Below, piece by piece: positions 55,891-64,000 of a stretch of DNA of 64,000 nucleotides. The notes beneath the pieces were generated by a model. It saw nothing but the letters and a program-made list of their open reading frames with translations. It did not search any database and had not been told where the DNA came from. The position numbers and the translations under genes were made by a program. How positions within the stretch are numbered: position 1 is the first letter of the stretch; each line of letters starts with the position of its first letter. The stretch comes from Williamsia sp. 1135 (GTDB taxonomy: Bacteria; Actinomycetota; Actinomycetes; Mycobacteriales; Mycobacteriaceae), in contig NZ_MJEI01000105.1 of NCBI RefSeq assembly GCF_002095395.1, forward strand, positions 1-64,000, read 5' to 3'.

Positions 55891-57150
55891 CTACCGGGGC
55901 TTGGTCATCGTGCCGAGGAAGAGTGGCAAACCTGTTGCGGTGTCGATGATCTGGAAGACTAAAGGCCGGTTCGCGACAAAGAACTCAGCGGGTTCCTGCG
56001 GCGGCAACGCGGTGACGCCGACGTCGATCTGGGTGACCGATGCCGCGAGAGTTCCCTTCTCTCCCACGGTGATGGTGCTGTTCTGTGCTGCTGCCGTGAC
56101 CGTGAGTTGCGGACTGATCGCAGTCAGATCGGCTTTGTCACCGAACAGATCGCGCACACCGAGCTGTTCCAGGGTGGCCTTCAGGTCCACGGCGGTCGTG
56201 ATGTCCCATTTCGGCAAGCTCACCGCGACCGACGTCTCCGGCGCCGACCGAAGGGCATTCGAGGCGTCTGTGAGTGCCCCATCGGCGAAGAAGGTGTCCA
56301 CGCCCGTCTCCGGAAGGAACACCTGCATCGCCAGGCCGGCCGAGTACGGCAATTGCACACCAGTCCAGCCAGCTCCACGACCGAACGGCACGTCGACAAC
56401 TGCGTTCATCATCTCGACGTCGCCGACAGCGCCGTTTGCGGGGGTGAAGTCAGCGGGAGCGGTGGATGCGGGGGAGAACGGCTGCTGCCATGCGGCGGCG
56501 AGGAATACGGTGGACAGCAGGCTGATCACGGTCTCGGGATCGTAGGTCGTCGGGGTTTCGGAGATCTGGCCACCGGTGTTGATCGACAACCACTTGTTGA
56601 TGGCCGCCTCCGTCTGCGACGCGGCGAAATCAACCGGGTAGACCCCACTGTCGAAGACGCGCCCCAGAGTCGCGAGGTAGTCCTGACCGACCTCGAGTGA
56701 CTCGTCGATGAAGATTCCGGTGGCCTCGTGGAACACCGGTGGCGTCGGAGGGTTCTCCTTGTCGACGTCACCGGGATTGCCGTCGACCCGGTCGAGTTGA
56801 CCGATCATCGCCGCGATGGCGTCGTCGTCGGTCACGCCGAGCGCCGCATCGAGTTCGGCAGCGGTGGTGCCCCCTGCGCCTGCGCGCAGCATCTGCAGCG
56901 CGAGCATCGCACCCCACGGTGAAACCACCTTGTTGGCGTCCAGTCCGGTCTGCCGCAGCATGTCGACACCGAACCCGGTGGTGTCCTCGACCAGTTCGTT
57001 TGCGGCGCTGCGTACCTCGTCGATGCCGATTTCGTCGAAGCGCACTCCGGAGGCTTTGGTCAGTTGCGCAGTGGAGGTTGCCTCCGCGCCCTGCGCGCAC
57101 GCGGTGACCGTCAGTGCGGCGGCGACGACCACCGTCCACAGCGGTTTCAT
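55891..57150 (-). CDS. Serpin-family lipoprotein (serine protease inhibitor)
   Basis: The 419-aa protein has a lipoprotein signal peptide (VVVAAALTVTAC, lipid-modified Cys18). The serpin core includes NKVVSPWGAMLALQMLRAGA, AAINKWLSINTGGQI, FLAAAWQQPF, LPYSAGLAMQVFLPE and AEFFVANRPLVFQI. The reactive-loop hinge is VGEKGTLAASV, with small residues suited to inhibitory loop insertion, and the scissile site is likely within DVGVTALPP, so a small or hydrophobic P1. It overlaps the upstream gene (ATGA). Target protease is unknown. The mycosin in this window is a conceivable relative of the target class, but this is speculation. Confidence 0.9.
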   Translation of the reverse strand: MKPLWTVVVAAALTVTACAQGAEATSTAQLTKASGVRFDEIGIDEVRSAANELVEDTTGFGVDMLRQTGLDANKVVSPWGAMLALQMLRAGAGGTTAAELDAALGVTDDDAIAAMIGQLDRVDGNPGDVDKENPPTPPVFHEATGIFIDESLEVGQDYLATLGRVFDSGVYPVDFAASQTEAAINKWLSINTGGQISETPTTYDPETVISLLSTVFLAAAWQQPFSPASTAPADFTPANGAVGDVEMMNAVVDVPFGRGAGWTGVQLPYSAGLAMQVFLPETGVDTFFADGALTDASNALRSAPETSVAVSLPKWDITTAVDLKATLEQLGVRDLFGDKADLTAISPQLTVTAAAQNSTITVGEKGTLAASVTQIDVGVTALPPQEPAEFFVANRPLVFQIIDTATGLPLFLGTMTKPR

Positions 57151-58274
57151 GCGTTCGCCCCGCGGGCGGTCACCGGCCATCTGGTCAGTGTGCCGTGATG
57201 GTCGACGATCACCAATTCGTCGGTCAGATTGACTGCTGTACATACGTGATTGGGAGCCAGTCGCACCCGGTCGCCCAACCGGGGCCGCTCAGCAGAATCG
57301 GTGAAATCGACGGTCGCGTGGTGCTCAGACAACGACGTGACGCGGGCGTCGCCGAACTCCGGCAATCGACCGCCCCCGGTGGTCCAGGCCGGGTGATCGG
57401 CTCCGACGGCCTTGCTGCCTGCGTCGAGGACGGCTTTGTTGCCGTCCAGATGTACAACGGTCGTCACGACGGTCAGTGCCACGTCTGGCAACGAGCACAC
57501 ACCCAGCTCCACCTGCTGGGCATCGTTGAAGGGATAGACGCCGGGTCGGATCTCCGTGAGCACGGTGGGATCGGCGTGGGCAACCGACGGCGTCGATCCG
57601 CCACTCCTGATCACCGGGTCGATGCCGACCGCCCGCAGAGATTGGGCAGCCATGGCCAGCGCATTGGCCTCCTGGATTCCGACCGCCGCCGGCCTGCCCG
57701 GAAAGTAGCTGTGTCCTGGGAACGTGAAGATGCCGAGGACCTGCAGACCGGCCGCCGCGGCGCTGTGCCCGATGTCGCCCGCCCGCTGTGGGTGGACGCC
57801 GGTGCGGTGCTGGCCACTGTCGACCTCGACGACGACTCGTGCGTGTGGCAGGTAATGCGCCAGACGGGCGGCGCCGGCAGTGGAATCGACCGCGAGCAGG
57901 ACCTCGGCGTGCTCCATGATCGCGCGGAGCCTGCGGGCCTTGCCCTCGGTGAGCCACAGGGGATAGGCGATGAACAGGTCGGTGACCCCTGATGCTGCGA
58001 AGATCTCGGCCTCACCAATGGTGGCCACCGTCAAACCGATTGCGCTGCGGGAGATCTGACGGGCCGCCAGTTCCGGGCTCTTGTGGGTTTTTCCGTGTGG
58101 TCGGAGCGCGAAACCGGCGGCTGATGCGAACTCGGCCATCCGGTCGAGGTTGGCGTCCAGCACCACTTCGTCCACCACGGCCAATGGGGTGTCGAGTCCT
58201 GCGGTTGCGGCCAGGACTCTGGAGATGCGGCCGATGTCGGTGCCGCTGGGGGAATCTTCTGAAGGAGCTACCAC
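57147..58274 (-). CDS. Fold-III PLP enzyme, D-threonine aldolase/D-serine dehydratase-like
   Basis: The 375-aa protein has the alanine-racemase-type barrel with the family motif LRPHGKTHKSPELA (PLP lysine 62 or 65). Next are HSRVVVEVDSG-like VVVEVDSGQHRTG and a C-terminal D-serine-dehydratase-like domain with the metal pair His-x-Cys in APNHVCTAVNL. Such enzymes cleave D-threonine or dehydrate D-serine-type beta-hydroxy D-amino acids. It overlaps acrA1 (7 bases) and the serpin gene (4 bases), so all three are co-translated. Confidence 0.85.
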   Translation of the reverse strand: MVAPSEDSPSGTDIGRISRVLAATAGLDTPLAVVDEVVLDANLDRMAEFASAAGFALRPHGKTHKSPELAARQISRSAIGLTVATIGEAEIFAASGVTDLFIAYPLWLTEGKARRLRAIMEHAEVLLAVDSTAGAARLAHYLPHARVVVEVDSGQHRTGVHPQRAGDIGHSAAAAGLQVLGIFTFPGHSYFPGRPAAVGIQEANALAMAAQSLRAVGIDPVIRSGGSTPSVAHADPTVLTEIRPGVYPFNDAQQVELGVCSLPDVALTVVTTVVHLDGNKAVLDAGSKAVGADHPAWTTGGGRLPEFGDARVTSLSEHHATVDFTDSAERPRLGDRVRLAPNHVCTAVNLTDELVIVDHHGTLTRWPVTARGANA

Positions 58275-60394
58275 GAAATCCCTGGTATTCGGTTCAACGT
58301 CTTACGGGTCATCCGGCGGGCGCCACTTTCGACCATCGCCACCCGGGCCGGTCGGGCGAGTGCATGGGCGCGGTCGCGTACGCCGTGCGCCCGTGTGATC
58401 ACGTCTGTTTCCCGATTTGATTCGGAGGCTTCGTCTTTGCCTTGGGCGGCCGCGGAATCAGGGAAGAGCAGATAACCCTGATGGTGCAGTCGGCCGGTCA
58501 GCTTCGGAGTGAGGAACTGACCGATCTGTGCGAGCGTGCCGAGTGGGGTGTCGATACGGCGTGGCTTCTCGACGATGCCGCGCACCACGATCGCCGCCGC
58601 GGTGTGTGGACTGAGGACCCGCGCATTGTCATACGCCTCGGTGGGCGCGATCATCTTTGTCCGCGTGAGCGGCATGTGGATGTTGGTGAACGTGATGTGG
58701 TCGGAGAGCGTTTCCGTGGCGGTGACATCGCTGAACGCCTCCAGGGCAGCTTTCGACGCCACGTACGCGGCAAAGCGCGGTCCGCGCGCCTGCACACCGA
58801 TACTCGACACATTCACGATGTGCCCGACGTTGCGCTCCTTCATATGAGGCAACAATGCCAGAGTCAGGTGCACCGCGCCGAAGTAATTGACAGCCATTGT
58901 TCGTTCGTAATCATGACTGCGGTCCACCGCGTCGATGGTCGCCCGCCGAATCGAGCGCCCGGCGTTGTTCACGAGGACGTCGACGTGGTCGTGTTCGGTC
59001 AGTATTGCCTTGATCGTGAGGTTTACCGCCTCGCTGTCTGTGATGTCGCAGGGGTAGGCGTATGCCTCGCCGCGGTGTCCGTTTTGTTCAGTCTGTTCGG
59101 ATCGCAGCTCATCGACTGCCGCCGCGAGTTCGTCGGCGCCACGCGCCAGCAGGAAGACCACGGCGCCCTTGCGTACGCATTGCCGAGCGGTCTCCTTGCC
59201 GATACCCGTCGAACCCCCGGTGATCAGTATGTGCAAGTCGGCGAGCGGGCCTGCCGGATTGCGCCGGCGGTGTCGATTGGGGTCGAGGTGCTCATGCCAG
59301 TACCGCCAGAGGTTCGGTCCGTAGTCGGCGAGATCGGGTAGGGCCACCCCGTAACCGGCCAGGACTCCGAAGGTCTTGTCGGCCTTGAAGGTCGTGGGGA
59401 TCGAGAGGGTGTCGAGGATGGCGGGCGGGATGCCCTGCTGCCGGGCGATGAGATCCCGTCCGGTCCGGATCATCCCGTGCGAGCTGCGGTCGACGACCGG
59501 CGCAACGAATCGGTGGGGCACCAGGTCGCGGCCGTGCGGTCCGGCGAATGCTGGCGCGATCGCGTTGTACATCTCGGTGATCGTCTGGGGGTGCGGACTG
59601 ACGAGATGGAACACCTCGCCGCCGGGATCTGGAGTTCCGGGCGGTGCCTCGGCCAGATCGTGACGCATGAGGGTCACCAGTGCTTCGGCGACGAAATCGA
59701 CGGGCACCATGTTGGTCAGACCCATGTCGGGCATGGGGATGGTCCATCGAGAGGGGAGGCGGCCGAGTTCGCGCAGATAGCCGAAGAAGTAGTACGGCCC
59801 GTCGACCTTGTCCATTTCGCCGGTGACAGAATCGCCCACCACGATCGCAGGCCGATATACCCGCCAGCGCAGGTCTTCGGCATCGCGGACCAGTCTCTCG
59901 GATTCGAACTTGGTGCGGTGATAGGGAGATGGGAACTGTTGTCCCAGATCGAAATCGGCTTCGGTGAACTCGCCGACATGGTCACCTGCGACCGCGATCG
60001 AGGACACGTGATGCAGCATCGCGCCGCGTTCGCGTGCGAATGCGATGACCCGGGCCGTGCCGTCGACATTGGCGGATTGCTGATCGGCAGCGCTCGCGGC
60101 CATGTCGTAGATCGCACCCAGGTGCAGGACGTGTTCGATGTTCGACAGGTCGTGTGCGGTGGTGTCGACGCCGAGATCTGCCGCGGTCAGGTCACCCTCG
60201 ACGGCCGTGATGCGATCGCCGCCCGGCCAGTCGGCCCTCGCAGTGGTCAATCGCTTCACAGAGCCCGGCCGGACCAACATGAACACCGTCGAGTCGGCCC
60301 CGTTTGCCCCTTCGGCCTCGAGAGCGGCGAGTAGTAGGGGCAGAACCCGGCGGCCGATGAAACCGGTGCCACCGGTGATGAAGTAGTCGGGCAT
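58268..60394 (-). CDS. acrA1: AcrA1-like fatty acyl-CoA reductase/short-chain dehydrogenase fusion
   Basis: The 708-aa protein is chosen to start at ATG 60394, after a strong aaggagg site. An extended-SDR, male-sterility-type reductase domain (residues 1 to about 380; YFITGGTGFIGRRV, SPYHRTKFESERL) is followed by a classical SDR domain (about 410-660; ILITGGSTGIGKETARQ, LVNNAGRSIRRA, AAYVASKAALEAFSD) and a basic tail. The architecture matches Rv3391 AcrA1, proposed to reduce acyl-CoA in cell-envelope lipid or wax metabolism. It is the first gene of a leftward operon divergent from dnaE2. Confidence 0.9.
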   Translation of the reverse strand: MPDYFITGGTGFIGRRVLPLLLAALEAEGANGADSTVFMLVRPGSVKRLTTARADWPGGDRITAVEGDLTAADLGVDTTAHDLSNIEHVLHLGAIYDMAASAADQQSANVDGTARVIAFARERGAMLHHVSSIAVAGDHVGEFTEADFDLGQQFPSPYHRTKFESERLVRDAEDLRWRVYRPAIVVGDSVTGEMDKVDGPYYFFGYLRELGRLPSRWTIPMPDMGLTNMVPVDFVAEALVTLMRHDLAEAPPGTPDPGGEVFHLVSPHPQTITEMYNAIAPAFAGPHGRDLVPHRFVAPVVDRSSHGMIRTGRDLIARQQGIPPAILDTLSIPTTFKADKTFGVLAGYGVALPDLADYGPNLWRYWHEHLDPNRHRRRNPAGPLADLHILITGGSTGIGKETARQCVRKGAVVFLLARGADELAAAVDELRSEQTEQNGHRGEAYAYPCDITDSEAVNLTIKAILTEHDHVDVLVNNAGRSIRRATIDAVDRSHDYERTMAVNYFGAVHLTLALLPHMKERNVGHIVNVSSIGVQARGPRFAAYVASKAALEAFSDVTATETLSDHITFTNIHMPLTRTKMIAPTEAYDNARVLSPHTAAAIVVRGIVEKPRRIDTPLGTLAQIGQFLTPKLTGRLHHQGYLLFPDSAAAQGKDEASESNRETDVITRAHGVRDRAHALARPARVAMVESGARRMTRKTLNRIPGISW

Positions 60395-60491
60395 TGATGC
60401 GCTCCTCCTTGAAAGGTGAAGCCCCGCCAGAGGCGCTGTCCCCACCCGCGAACCGACATTGATGTTACGAGGGTAACAGGTAACTTGTTTA

Positions 60492-60507
60492 TCGAATATG
60501 TGTTCGA
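60492..60507 (+). promoter_or_regulatory. LexA/SOS box upstream of dnaE2
   Basis: tcgaatatgtgttcga is an excellent match to the mycobacterial SOS box, and differs from the imuA' box only at one base. It sits 11 bases before the dnaE2 ATG, so transcription presumably starts very near the start codon, possibly a nearly leaderless mRNA. Confidence 0.9.
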
Positions 60508-60518
60508 TAGACTGAGGT

Positions 60519-63500
60519 ATGGGCTGGCACAATGGCCCTCCGACCTGGTCGGAGATGGAGCGAGTTCTTTCCGGACGCCCGACTGCTGGTGGGCGGCCGG
60601 GTGAGACCTTCGCCGGTGACGGTGGTGACAGCCCGGCCTGGTCGCGCAAGCGGGGGCCGTATGAGGCAGGTGCCCTTCATCGTGGGGTTTCTGACACTCG
60701 GTACGCCGAATTGCACGCCCACACCTCCTACAGTTTTCTCGATGGCTCCAGCAGTCCGGAAGAGATGGCCGAAGAGGCTTACCGGCTCGGGCTGGAAGCG
60801 CTGGCGATCACCGATCACAACGGTTTCTACGGGGTGGTGCGCTTCGCCGAGGCAGCCCTGGAATGGGAACTGCCGACGGTCTTCGGGTCCGAACTCTCGC
60901 TGGAACACGACTCGGCCCGGACGGGGGTGGCCGACCCGGATGGTGCGCATCTGCTGGTGTTGGCCCGCGGCCAGGAGGGCTACCGGAGATTGTCCCGGCA
61001 ACTCGCGGACGGGCACATGGCGGCGGGCGAGAAGGGGTTGCTCAGATTCGACATCGACACTCTGGCGCAGGCCGCGGCCGGGCACTGGCTGATCCTCAGC
61101 GGTTGTCGTAAAGGAACAGTGCGACAAGCTTTGTCGACCGGCGGACCGTCGGCTGCGGAAGCGGCATTGCGTGACCTGATCGAGAAGTTCGGTCGCGACA
61201 ACGTGGTGATGGAGTTGACGGCGCAGGGCGCAGCCGATGACGACGAGCGCAATGCCGCACTCGCGTGGGTGGCCCGGCGCAACCGCGTTGCCACGGTGGC
61301 CACCACCGGTGCCCACTTCTCGGCGCCACATCGTCGGCGGCTGGCGATGGCGATGGCTGCGGTCCGCGCCAGACGCAGCCTCGACGACATGGACGGCTGG
61401 CTCGGCCCGCTGGGCGGGGCACATCTGCGCAGTGGCGATGAGATGATGCGATTGCTCAGTGCGCATCCCGACGCCATCGACAACGCCGCGATGCTGGCCC
61501 GGGACCTGGTGTTCGGGCTGCATCTGATCGCGCCCAAGTTGCCGCCGTTCGATGTGCCCGAGGGTCACACCGAGAGTTCGTGGCTACGCGAACTGACGGC
61601 CAGGGGAGCGCTGGAGAGGTATGGCCCACCTCAGAGTCATCCCAAGGCATATCAGCAGATCGAACACGAGTTGAACGTGATCGATTCACTGGGATTCCCT
61701 GGCTATTTCCTGGTGGTACACGACATCGTCTCGTTCTGTCGTACCCACGACATCCTTTGTCAGGGTCGTGGCAGTGCGGCGAACTCGGCGGTCTGCTACT
61801 CCCTCGGGGTCACCGCGATCGATCCGGTGGGGAACAGTCTGTTGTTCGAACGATTCCTGTCCCCGGCCAGGGACGGCCCGCCGGACATCGATGTCGACAT
61901 CGAATCGGACCGCCGTGAAGAAGCGATCCAGTACGTGTATCAGCGGTACGGCAGGCAGAACGCCGCGCAGGTGGCCAACGTGATCACGTACCGCGGCAAG
62001 TCGTCGGTCCGCGACATGGCCCGTGCGCTCGGCTATTCGGTGGGACAGCAGGATGCCTGGAGCAAACAGGTGCAGCGGTACGACAAGGCCCAGCCGACCG
62101 ACAGTGACATCCCCGATGATGTGCTCGATCTGGCCGGTCAGATCAACGGCATGCCGAGACATCTGGGGATCCACTCCGGTGGCATGGTGATCTGCGACCG
62201 GCCCATCGCCGATGTGTGCCCCACCGAATGGGCCCGGATGCCCAATCGCAGCGTGCTGCAATGGGACAAAGATGATTGTGCTGCAATCGGATTGGTGAAG
62301 TTCGACCTGCTGGGTCTCGGCATGCTCTCGGCCATCCACTACGCCATCGACTTTCTCGCCGAGCACCGCGGCATCCACGTCGACCTGGCGAAGATCGACC
62401 TCACCGAGCCGGCGGTCTACGACATGCTCTGCAAGGCAGACACCGTAGGGGTGTTCCAGGTGGAGTCGCGGGCGCAGATGGCGACCCTGCCCCGGCTCAA
62501 GCCCCGCGAGTTCTACGACCTCGTCGTCGAGGTCGCGCTGATCCGGCCGGGCCCGATCCAGGGCGGTTCGGTGCACCCGTACATCCGGCGCCGCAACGGC
62601 CTGGAAGAGCCCACCTGCGAACACCCCTCGATGGAACCGGCATTGCGCAGGACGCTCGGGGTGCCACTCTTCCAGGAACAGCTGATGCAACTGGCAGTGG
62701 ACGTCGCCGGATTCAGTTCCGCTGAAGCCGACCAGCTGCGACGGGCGATGGGGTCGAAGCGTTCCCCGGAGAAGATGGAGCGACTGCGGGCACGGTTTTA
62801 TCAGGGGATGAAAGAGCTGCACGGCATCACTGGCGAGGTGGCCGACCGCGTCTTCGAGAAGATGGCTGCATTTGCCAATTTCGGTTTCCCGGAAAGTCAT
62901 TCGCAGAGTTTCGCCTCGCTCGTGTTCTATTCGTCCTGGCTCAAACTCCATCATCCCGCCGCGTTCTGCGCCGCCCTGATCAAGGCGCAGCCCATGGGTT
63001 TCTACTCACCACAGTCACTGGTCGCCGATGCCCGAAGGCACGGCGTCAAGGTGCACGGGCCGGACGTCAACTTGTCGCAACCGCACGCGGACCTGGAGAA
63101 CGCGGGCTTGGACGTCCGGCTCGGCCTGGGCTCGGTGAAACACATAGGTATCGACCTGGCCGAGGCGATCGTCGCCGAACGCGAATCAGGTGGGGCGTTC
63201 ACCAATGCCGCCGACCTCTCCCGGCGCTGCGACGTCAACACCCGGCAGCTCGAGGCGCTTGCGACCGCGGGTGCACTCGAGTGCTTCGGGACCAGTCGGC
63301 GCCAAGCTCTCTGGGATGCGGGTGCGGCAGCGCAGGAGAAGTCCGATCGGCTCCCGCTGCACGAGATCAACACCTCGCCCACGCTGCCGGGGATGAGCGA
63401 TGTCGAGATGGCCGCCTCGGACGTCTGGGCCACCGGGGTCAGCCCAGATAACTACCCGACCGAGTTCATCAGGCCCCAACTCGATGCGCTGGGCGTGATC

Positions 63501-63806
63501 GCGGCCGTCGATCTGCTGTCGGTACCCGACGGCTCGCGGGTGCTCGTCGGGGGAGCGGTCACCCACAGACAGCGGCCCGCCACCGCGTCAGGGGTGACCT
63601 TCGTGAACCTCGAAGACGAGACCGGGATGATCAACGTGGTCTGCTCGGTGGGGTTGTGGGCCAAGTACCGCAAACTCGCCCAGACGGCCCCGGCCCTGCT
63701 GATCCGCGGCCGGGTGCAAAACGCTGAAGGAGCCGTGACCGTGGTGGCAGAACGCCTCCAACGCATGGACTTGAGAGTAGGAACCCGCTCCAGAGACTGG
63801 GCTTAA
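60519..63806 (+). CDS. dnaE2: Error-prone DNA polymerase DnaE2
   Basis: The 1095-aa C-family polymerase begins MGWHNGPPTWSEMERVL, typical of DnaE2. It has a PHP domain (ELHAHTSYSFLDGSSSPEEM, ITDHNGFYG), the polymerase core (CQGRGSAANSAVCYSLG; catalytic PDIDVDIESDRRE; FQVESRAQMATLPRLKP), a helix-hairpin region and an OB fold near the C-terminus (VTFVNLEDETGMINVV). It performs translesion synthesis with ImuA'/ImuB. SOS-controlled. The 3' end is complete. Confidence 0.97.
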   Translation: MGWHNGPPTWSEMERVLSGRPTAGGRPGETFAGDGGDSPAWSRKRGPYEAGALHRGVSDTRYAELHAHTSYSFLDGSSSPEEMAEEAYRLGLEALAITDHNGFYGVVRFAEAALEWELPTVFGSELSLEHDSARTGVADPDGAHLLVLARGQEGYRRLSRQLADGHMAAGEKGLLRFDIDTLAQAAAGHWLILSGCRKGTVRQALSTGGPSAAEAALRDLIEKFGRDNVVMELTAQGAADDDERNAALAWVARRNRVATVATTGAHFSAPHRRRLAMAMAAVRARRSLDDMDGWLGPLGGAHLRSGDEMMRLLSAHPDAIDNAAMLARDLVFGLHLIAPKLPPFDVPEGHTESSWLRELTARGALERYGPPQSHPKAYQQIEHELNVIDSLGFPGYFLVVHDIVSFCRTHDILCQGRGSAANSAVCYSLGVTAIDPVGNSLLFERFLSPARDGPPDIDVDIESDRREEAIQYVYQRYGRQNAAQVANVITYRGKSSVRDMARALGYSVGQQDAWSKQVQRYDKAQPTDSDIPDDVLDLAGQINGMPRHLGIHSGGMVICDRPIADVCPTEWARMPNRSVLQWDKDDCAAIGLVKFDLLGLGMLSAIHYAIDFLAEHRGIHVDLAKIDLTEPAVYDMLCKADTVGVFQVESRAQMATLPRLKPREFYDLVVEVALIRPGPIQGGSVHPYIRRRNGLEEPTCEHPSMEPALRRTLGVPLFQEQLMQLAVDVAGFSSAEADQLRRAMGSKRSPEKMERLRARFYQGMKELHGITGEVADRVFEKMAAFANFGFPESHSQSFASLVFYSSWLKLHHPAAFCAALIKAQPMGFYSPQSLVADARRHGVKVHGPDVNLSQPHADLENAGLDVRLGLGSVKHIGIDLAEAIVAERESGGAFTNAADLSRRCDVNTRQLEALATAGALECFGTSRRQALWDAGAAAQEKSDRLPLHEINTSPTLPGMSDVEMAASDVWATGVSPDNYPTEFIRPQLDALGVIAAVDLLSVPDGSRVLVGGAVTHRQRPATASGVTFVNLEDETGMINVVCSVGLWAKYRKLAQTAPALLIRGRVQNAEGAVTVVAERLQRMDLRVGTRSRDWA

Positions 63807-64000
63807 GTTTGTCTGCTCGCTCCGCTCGCTTGTCGGTGTGGCCATCAGGCGGTCGTTCTTCCCTTCTCCTCACCTCGCTGGCGCTCGTTCGTCGGCAGTC
63901 CAGAACAACCGCGGCCACCCCTCCCGGGTCCTCCTACCGCTGCGCTCGCTCAGACCCTCGTGCGTGGTTCCGTCGACCGTGCCGAAACTCCCGCCGACCG
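63807..64000. other. Right-edge non-coding segment with gctcg/ctccgctcg-rich repeats
   Basis: No gene is visible in the last 194 bases. The sequence contains short degenerate units (ctgctcgctccgctcgcttg, ctcgctggcgctcgttcg, cgctgcgctcgctcag) typical of low-complexity intergenic repeats in GC-rich actinobacteria. No terminator with a T-run was recognised. Confidence 0.5.

Noticed and set aside
61686-62954. 422-codon minus-strand open frame inside dnaE2
   Set aside because: Shadow of the polymerase gene; no start context and no domains.

Overview
The window is high-GC DNA from a member of the Mycobacteriales (mycolic-acid actinobacteria). It most resembles Gordonia or a close relative such as Williamsia, Dietzia or Rhodococcus; this rests on gene order and protein character, not on a search. 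Much of it is syntenic, with rearrangements, to M. tuberculosis Rv3391-Rv3450: ESX-4, rplM-rpsI, glmM, glmS, nnr, alr, tsaE-tsaB-rimI-tsaD, groES-groEL1, whiB3, sigD-rsdA, guaB2-guaB3-choD-guaA, imuA'-imuB, acrA1 and dnaE2.

Layout. 1-0.73 kb: end of an IS3-family insertion sequence. 0.84-9.7 kb: a small PPOX-type flavoprotein and an ESX-4 type VII secretion locus (mycP4, eccD4, eccC4 and an Rv3446c-like protein) that lacks esxT, esxU and eccB4 at the usual places. 9.9-15.4 kb: rplM-rpsI, glmM, a HAD hydrolase and three overlapping genes for an EspC-like protein, a proline-rich Rv3439c-like protein and a small partner. 15.4-22.6 kb: a hydrolase lacking its nucleophile serine, a stand-alone alanyl-tRNA synthetase catalytic unit, and an opposing operon for a membrane esterase, an MprF-like aminoacyl-tRNA:lipid transferase and a DUF2254 membrane protein. 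Together these suggest a dedicated lipid-alanylation system, the most interesting hypothesis here. A structured RNA-like element with a tRNA-like T-arm/CCA end and an intrinsic terminator precedes that operon.

23-31.3 kb: glmS, nnr, alr, a lipase-like hydrolase and the t6A tRNA-modification genes. 31.4-34.3 kb: accessory methyltransferase, MarR regulator and divergent MFS exporter with a clear palindromic operator. 34.3-39.9 kb: CIRCE-controlled groES, groEL1 (His-rich tail), whiB3, sigD and its anti-sigma factor. 39.9-46.8 kb: GMP synthesis genes guaB2, guaB3 and guaA with a cholesterol-oxidase-like choD. 46.8-51.7 kb: an EsrISR/LiaFSR-like envelope-stress system and a membrane Ser/Thr kinase. 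51.8-63.8 kb: SOS mutasome genes imuA'-imuB and dnaE2, each under a LexA box, separated by a frameshifted LLM monooxygenase and a leftward operon for AcrA1, a D-threonine-aldolase-like enzyme and a lipoprotein serpin.

Functional themes are cell-envelope construction and stress (ESX-4, glmM/glmS/alr, MprF-like, EsrISR, AcrA1), stress transcription (WhiB3, SigD/RsdA, CIRCE) and mutagenic repair. All assignments come from reading motifs and gene order; no database search was possible.
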